Source of the DNA: Balanoglossus misakiensis
Lineage: Eukaryota; Hemichordata
Reading direction: 5' to 3'
Assembly: GCA_040954595.2 (NCBI GenBank)
Contig: JBECUI020000026.1
Location: 403,969-467,968 of the forward strand
Length of the DNA: 64,000 bases
How positions within the stretch are numbered: the stretch's first letter is position 1; each line of letters starts with the position of its first letter. Made by a program: the position numbers and the translations under genes. The notes beneath the pieces were generated by a model that saw only the letters and a program-made list of their open reading frames with translations, ran no database searches and was not told where the DNA came from. This document shows positions 59,676 through 64,000 of this stretch, piece by piece.

Positions 59676-59816
59676 ATAAACACGCTCCTGAAGTCATTTA
59701 CTGTCCCAATACGACCCGTATAATTAGTCCTAATAGCTTGACAACAGGAGTATGGCAGGAGCCTATATTTACAGATTATGTCGCCATTGCCAATGTGACA
59801 CAAACCTACACAATGG
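59676..59816 (+). CDS. SVEP1/polydom-like, HYR domain exon a
   Basis: Joins as G+AT, giving DKHAPEVIYCP, a typical HYR (hyalin repeat, Ig-like) opening. The first half also has VWQEPIFTD. HYR domains mediate adhesion in the extracellular matrix. Confidence 0.88.
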
Positions 59817-60520
59817 GTAAGTTTCCTATAAAATATCATTTCTGATTATAGATAATATATAACATTCACACTAACTAAGTTTTTTTTATCGGGGTGGGGT
59901 GGGGAGTTGATCTAAACAGAAACCAACAAGCTGAGACAACTTTCCTAAGATTATGGTCAGTATGAAGCATACTGGTACAGTTTATTCTTGTGGCCGTTAC
60001 TCATATATGGCTAGCACATCCTATGTGCGACAGATGATCTTGCTTCCAAGTATTAAAGCCTCAATTGCTGATACTATTACCATATGTTTATAGGCCCTTT
60101 CCTCGATCCCAGGGCAGTACAATGAAGTTAAAACTCGAAAGCATTTGTGTTTGCACGTAATTGTTTATTGGAAACAAAAGATTTGACCAACTGTTGAGCA
60201 AGGCCTTTAATCAGTAAAGTACTTAATATTCTCCACTACTACTGGGGATACCCATACCACAAATGTTGTGTTCTCTTACAATGGGCAGTTGAATAAACGT
60301 GTGCGGCACCATATCTGTTTAGTATACATATCTTGTTCATGTTTATATGTACAGTCACAATCAGGAGTTGATAATATGCCTGTGTATACCCACCAGATAG
60401 CTCACTTAAATGGACCATTCTAAGTTTGAAAAGAAAATCATGAAAAACATTCAAGAAACGGAAGCTATTTTGGCTTTAGCACCCATGCCTGTAATGATGT
60501 GCATAATTTTGTTCTTACAG

Positions 60521-60616
60521 GTGACACCTTTTCCTGGGGAACCTACCAGATCAGCTATGTTGCTTCAGATACAGCTGGCAACAATGCACAGTGCAACTTT
60601 TTACTCTATGTACTGC
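60521..60616 (+). CDS. SVEP1/polydom-like, HYR domain exon b
   Basis: Phase matches (G+GT). GDTFSWGTYQISYVASDTAGN followed by a Cys is the conserved HYR second half. Exons a and b give about 79 residues, the usual domain length. Donor GTGAGC. Confidence 0.88.
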
Positions 60617-60619
60617 GTG

Positions 60620-61630
60620 AGCGAATTTTTTTATCATTCATACATAAACTTTACAAATTAATTAATATCTTGACAAATTGTCATCTCTACCCCTTGTTAT
60701 GTCTTGTCACATACTGTAAAACGGGACATTTTCGTGACAGAAAATATTTTGCAATATATCAAAAGAGGCAACTGTGACACGAGAATTAAATTTCCGCATT
60801 CTAGTATTTTACTAACTACTCTGTTATCTCTGAAAAACATTTTATGCGACTTTATTTTCTTCTTCTTTTTTGCCGAAGTTTGGGAAAATTTGCCGTTTTA
60901 CAGTAATATGATTGCATCATTATCACTTTTGTCCCTATGTAACTATCAAAAATTATAACAACATCATTCAGAACATACAAGGACACTCAAACCCGTCTAA
61001 AACAAACCCTGTCTAATCGGGAAACCTCTCTTCAACCAACAGCTTTTCCTAGTCCCTTTTACATAGAAACATGTTAATGTGTTGGTGTTCTGTTTAAAAG
61101 ATTTGACTGTGTAATAAATATGGGTGTCACACATACACCATTAAGACAGTTCTGAAGCATCTCAGAATTGATACTGTCTTAAAAAACATGTGTGGACGGT
61201 GTAAGTGGTCCTGAAACGTCTCAGATTTTAGACGGCTCTGCCAGCCAGACCTGAGCCGGTGTAAGGATTAACACCTCTCCGCAACCCATTGTCTATGGGG
61301 CCGAGCCTCAGCGCCCATACATAAACTTTGTGTGTGTGGACACAACATGACTCAAAGGATTAATGCTCTGTGGTTAGCACTGGCAAATAGTGTCTCAAAT
61401 TTTACCCTGTGTGAACCTGGTAAAAGAGGCATTGTGCCCTAGTGGCTAGGGTTGTGGGTTCGTTACCTAGACCTGGACATTTGGGTAGTATTTGCCTGTT
61501 GGATGATATATGAGACACAGACATTTGGGTAGTATTTGCCTGTTGGATGATAGATGAAATAAAATTAAAAAAATATATATAGACAAATAAACTGTGTTCT
61601 CCTTTCTTTTACATCATTTGATTGTGAAAA
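60620..61630. other. Intron with SINE-like insertion
   Basis: No exon. It holds repeated phrases around 61,150-61,260 (gtgtaag, tctcag) and the SINE-like unit at 61,430-61,575. Confidence 0.7.
61430..61575 (+). mobile_element. Possible tRNA-derived SINE
   Basis: A box-like ctagtggctagg, a B box-like gggttcgttacc ~15 bases on, and an A-rich 3' end (aataaaattaaaaaa). A ~33-base block (acatttgggtagtatttgcc) is repeated at 61,478 and 61,523. Confidence 0.45.
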
Positions 61631-61635
61631 GCCAG

Positions 61636-61815
61636 CACCACCAGTTAAAGGTATTTCCATCTGTAATGAGTTTGAGTCGGGTGTGTCCTGTCAGGTGGAT
61701 TGTTTACCAGGATACAAGTTTGCAAGCCTGCCAGCACCTTACTATCTCTGCCATAGTGAAGGATCTTTTAATCCTGAGAATCCAGACGAGGAATTCACCT
61801 TCCCTGGATGTTCAG
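61636..61815 (+). CDS. SVEP1/polydom-like, sushi-like (CCP) exon
   Basis: The acceptor used is gccag at 61,635, because only this choice keeps the frame open and in phase. Encodes a Cys-rich unit with CQVDCLPGYKF, the CCP-type C-x3-C-x2-GY motif, and a closing FPGC. Five or fewer cysteines make it an atypical sushi domain. Confidence 0.75.
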
Positions 61816-62220
61816 GTGAGAAAAAAATGATTTGGTATCAGTAAAGAAATATAATCAGGTTGCACATGCACATTCAGAAAATTCTCCAAAGAGAGAGAGA
61901 GTTGTGAGAGGGGGTATTCCAGCATTGAGACAATTTTCTTTTAGTTATAAATGAAAAGAGAAATATGAGTAATGCAAATTCTTGCTTTACAGTATGTCAA
62001 GGTTGTGATTACAGGTAGATAATTTGTTAACATCATATCTGCTTACCCCAATATAAAGCTCCAGTACATTTGAGCTATTTTCTTAATATTTTGTTCTGGG
62101 TAAGCAGCTGTAACTTTCCTGATTGGCTAAGCGGTTTCGCAGTCTAAGTCAATACATCGTTCGCTAGATTGAAAATTGCATCTTTAACAAAATTTGTTTG
62201 TTTGTATTGTTCTACTGCAG

Positions 62221-62473
62221 CTCCTGGGAAGACTCAACGTGGAGTGAATTGTGGCGTGTCATACAATTCACAGGCTGGTACATGTAACAATGGTGTCATC
62301 CAGCAATTGAGGATCAGTTTTATGAACACTATCAACTATCTGAATGATTTGTTTGGTATTTGTGGCGGTGAATGCAACTTTGATGACCTTGAAATAACCT
62401 GCGGCGCCTCAAACCGAAGAAAGAGACAGGCTGATACTCAGCTTGTGGTTCAGTTCAGTTTCACAACCAATGC
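62221..62473 (+). CDS. SVEP1/polydom-like, Cys-rich exon with basic cleavage site
   Basis: Phase matches (G+CT). Encodes a region with six cysteines and then RRKRQ, a furin-type cleavage motif, before a beta-strand-like end. I do not recognise the domain. Donor GTGAGT. Confidence 0.78.
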
Positions 62474-63041
62474 GTGAGTAGTAATTGTTATTTTTCGAGT
62501 ATTTCATTCCCCTTCTGTTCTATTGAAATGACTTTGGTGACATGTCTAGGGTACTGATCCCAGGCTGTGTGAGGACCAGCTCTGTATTCCCTATACAGCT
62601 GGTGTTTGCATTATTGCAAAATATTCCATTCATGCAAGTGAAAACAAATTATTTTGTGTCTTAACACTCAAACATTTTCAGTTTTTGGCAACCCCATCAT
62701 TTCTGCCCACCTTCCTTCATGTTGCGGCATCCTGTATTCTAAAGATTCATGCATTCGAAATATACTGCAAAACGTGTTATTTTCGCGAGCAGTAAATTTC
62801 TGCAAAACATGTGCTGGTCAAAAAAACGTTAAAATAAAAAGTTGTGTAAAATGTTTTTGGAGATAATGATGCAGTTAGTGAAATACGAGAACTCGAAAAT
62901 TCGTCCTCACGTAACAGTCGCCTCTTTTAATATCGCGAAAATTTCCTGTCGTGAAAACAATTCAGTTTACAGTACACACTTCTGGTTGGTATTGTAATGT
63001 GGCATATGTAAGAATTTTTTGCCTGTTGTTTTATCCATTAG

Positions 63042-63190
63042 CTCTGCTGATGCTGCAGCTGTAGTTATTGAAGATGCAGTCAAGAATGGTCCTTTTGATA
63101 CAGCTGAATATTCGGTCGACGCTGAGACATTACAAGTTGAAAGTACAATATTCTGTTCCAATGGTAGTGTTCTTGTTGGAGAAGAATGTG
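63042..63190 (+). CDS. SVEP1/polydom-like, exon after basic site
   Basis: Joins as GC+C in phase. Ala/Val-rich helix-like start, then strands and a CSNGSVLVGEEC end that leads into the next Cys-rich module. With the previous exon it may form one folded unit (possibly SEA-like, uncertain). Confidence 0.78.
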
Positions 63191-63543
63191 GTGAGTGCCT
63201 ATACTCCTCAGTTGTTATGTACTTTAACCCTTTCACTCCCAGTTTCCTCTATAGAGGTCAAACCTTACCATAGAAAACAATTGGTTTGGACTGAACCATG
63301 GTGGTGAAAGGATTAAAACTGTGTCCAAAATTAATATTATAAAAAGGTGTAGATGTTAATATGTTTATATCGCCTGATATGACCTGTTAGGTGGGCCGTA
63401 TTGCTGCGAGTGTGGTTGTGAGTCGCAGTGTACAAATTAAAGACAAGTGTGAGTGGTAAATACAACCCAACCAAGAGGTGATATAAGGAAATAATTGATT
63501 TGATATGCTCATACCAAGGAGGGACAAAGTCTCTTTCTCGCTG

Positions 63544-63690
63544 CCCTTTTTCCATTAATTATGTTTGATAGAAGACACAGTTAATGTTATTCTACATGTG
63601 GATATATAGTGAATCAACATTCAACCACACACAACTGCAATCCCACTTGTAGACACAAGAGTGAAAAACTGGCCAAAATGAATGCTGTGT
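63544..63690 (+). repeat. Half copy of the 52,019 foldback MITE
   Basis: Begins ccctttttccattaattatg and follows the left arm of 52,019-52,295 through the gtgaaaaact...ccaaaatgaat region. It lies in the intron between the last two exons. Confidence 0.75.
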
Positions 63691-63784
63691 GTTACAATTG
63701 TAGTTGTGTTTTAAACCATTAATGCATAATGATCAGTACATGAACAATGTATACATCTGCCTTCAACATTTTGTATTTCCACAG

Positions 63785-63946
63785 TATTGTGTCCTGAAGG
63801 GTCGTACCATGACACTGAGCTGAGTCAGTGCCATCCTTGTGCAATTGGATATTATCAACCCCTTGAAGGACAAACAGCATGCAATGCCTGTCCAAATAAT
63901 GGAGTCACCAGGGGAAAGAGATCATTATCCATCTTGCAGTGTTTTG
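63785..63946 (+). CDS. SVEP1/polydom-like, ephrin-receptor-like Cys-rich exon
   Basis: Phase matches (G+TA). CPEGSYHDTELSQCHPCAIGYYQ is a GCC2/GCC3 (ephrin-receptor-like) module, common in SVEP1 and related secreted proteins. Donor GTATGT at 63,947; the gene continues past the window. Confidence 0.85.
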
Positions 63947-64000
63947 GTATGTATAACAGAAGGCAATATCTCCTCCTCGTTTCACAGCCATAGCCTAGTA

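Overview
The window is eukaryotic nuclear DNA. Genes are split by GT-AG introns, AATAAA signals are present, and most of the sequence is AT-rich and repeat-dense with LTR, LINE, tRNA-derived and foldback elements. The one clear host gene is a multidomain extracellular protein (pentraxin/LamG, HYR, sushi-like and ephrin-receptor-like Cys-rich modules). Together with the repeat style this suggests a marine invertebrate, perhaps an invertebrate deuterostome such as a hemichordate. The species guess is weak; the metazoan call is firm.

Layout. A block of about 17.5-18 kb occurs twice in direct orientation (1 to ~18,150 and 24,947 to ~42,480) at roughly 99% identity by eye. Each copy holds foldback repeats, degenerate tandem repeats, the same Ty3/gypsy-type LTR retrotransposon (10,405-15,898 and 35,341-40,228) in the same flanking G-run, and a minus-strand gene with RPA-like OB folds just beyond it. 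The two retrotransposons carry different disabling lesions. Copy 1 also holds a 609-bp TTAA-flanked hairpin MITE inside the reverse transcriptase, and copy 2 preserves the matching empty site. The OB-fold gene is also broken differently in each copy.

Between the copies (18.2-24.9 kb) lies single-copy sequence. A long inverted repeat (arms near 20.2-20.7 and 22.8-23.5 kb) encloses a compact, previously unremarked minus-strand gene at 21.3-22.33 kb. It has a TATA box, an ATG, a signal peptide, three exons in matching phase, a Lys-Arg-rich body with a Gly-Lys-Arg site, a stop and an AATAAA signal. It looks like a small secreted basic peptide precursor.

From 42.3 to 55.5 kb is a ~13-kb imperfect palindrome. 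Its outer arms are degraded copies of the OB-fold gene, one arm with a ~760-bp internal inversion. Inside lie a 309-bp minisatellite, a 5'-truncated CR1/L2-type LINE that landed in it, two facing tRNA-derived sequences and (ATAC/ATGC)n arrays. From 55.9 to 57.8 kb is a ~1.03-kb tandem repeat studded with nuclear-receptor DR1-like motifs. The last 6 kb carries eight in-phase exons of the SVEP1/polydom-like extracellular gene, which runs off the right edge.
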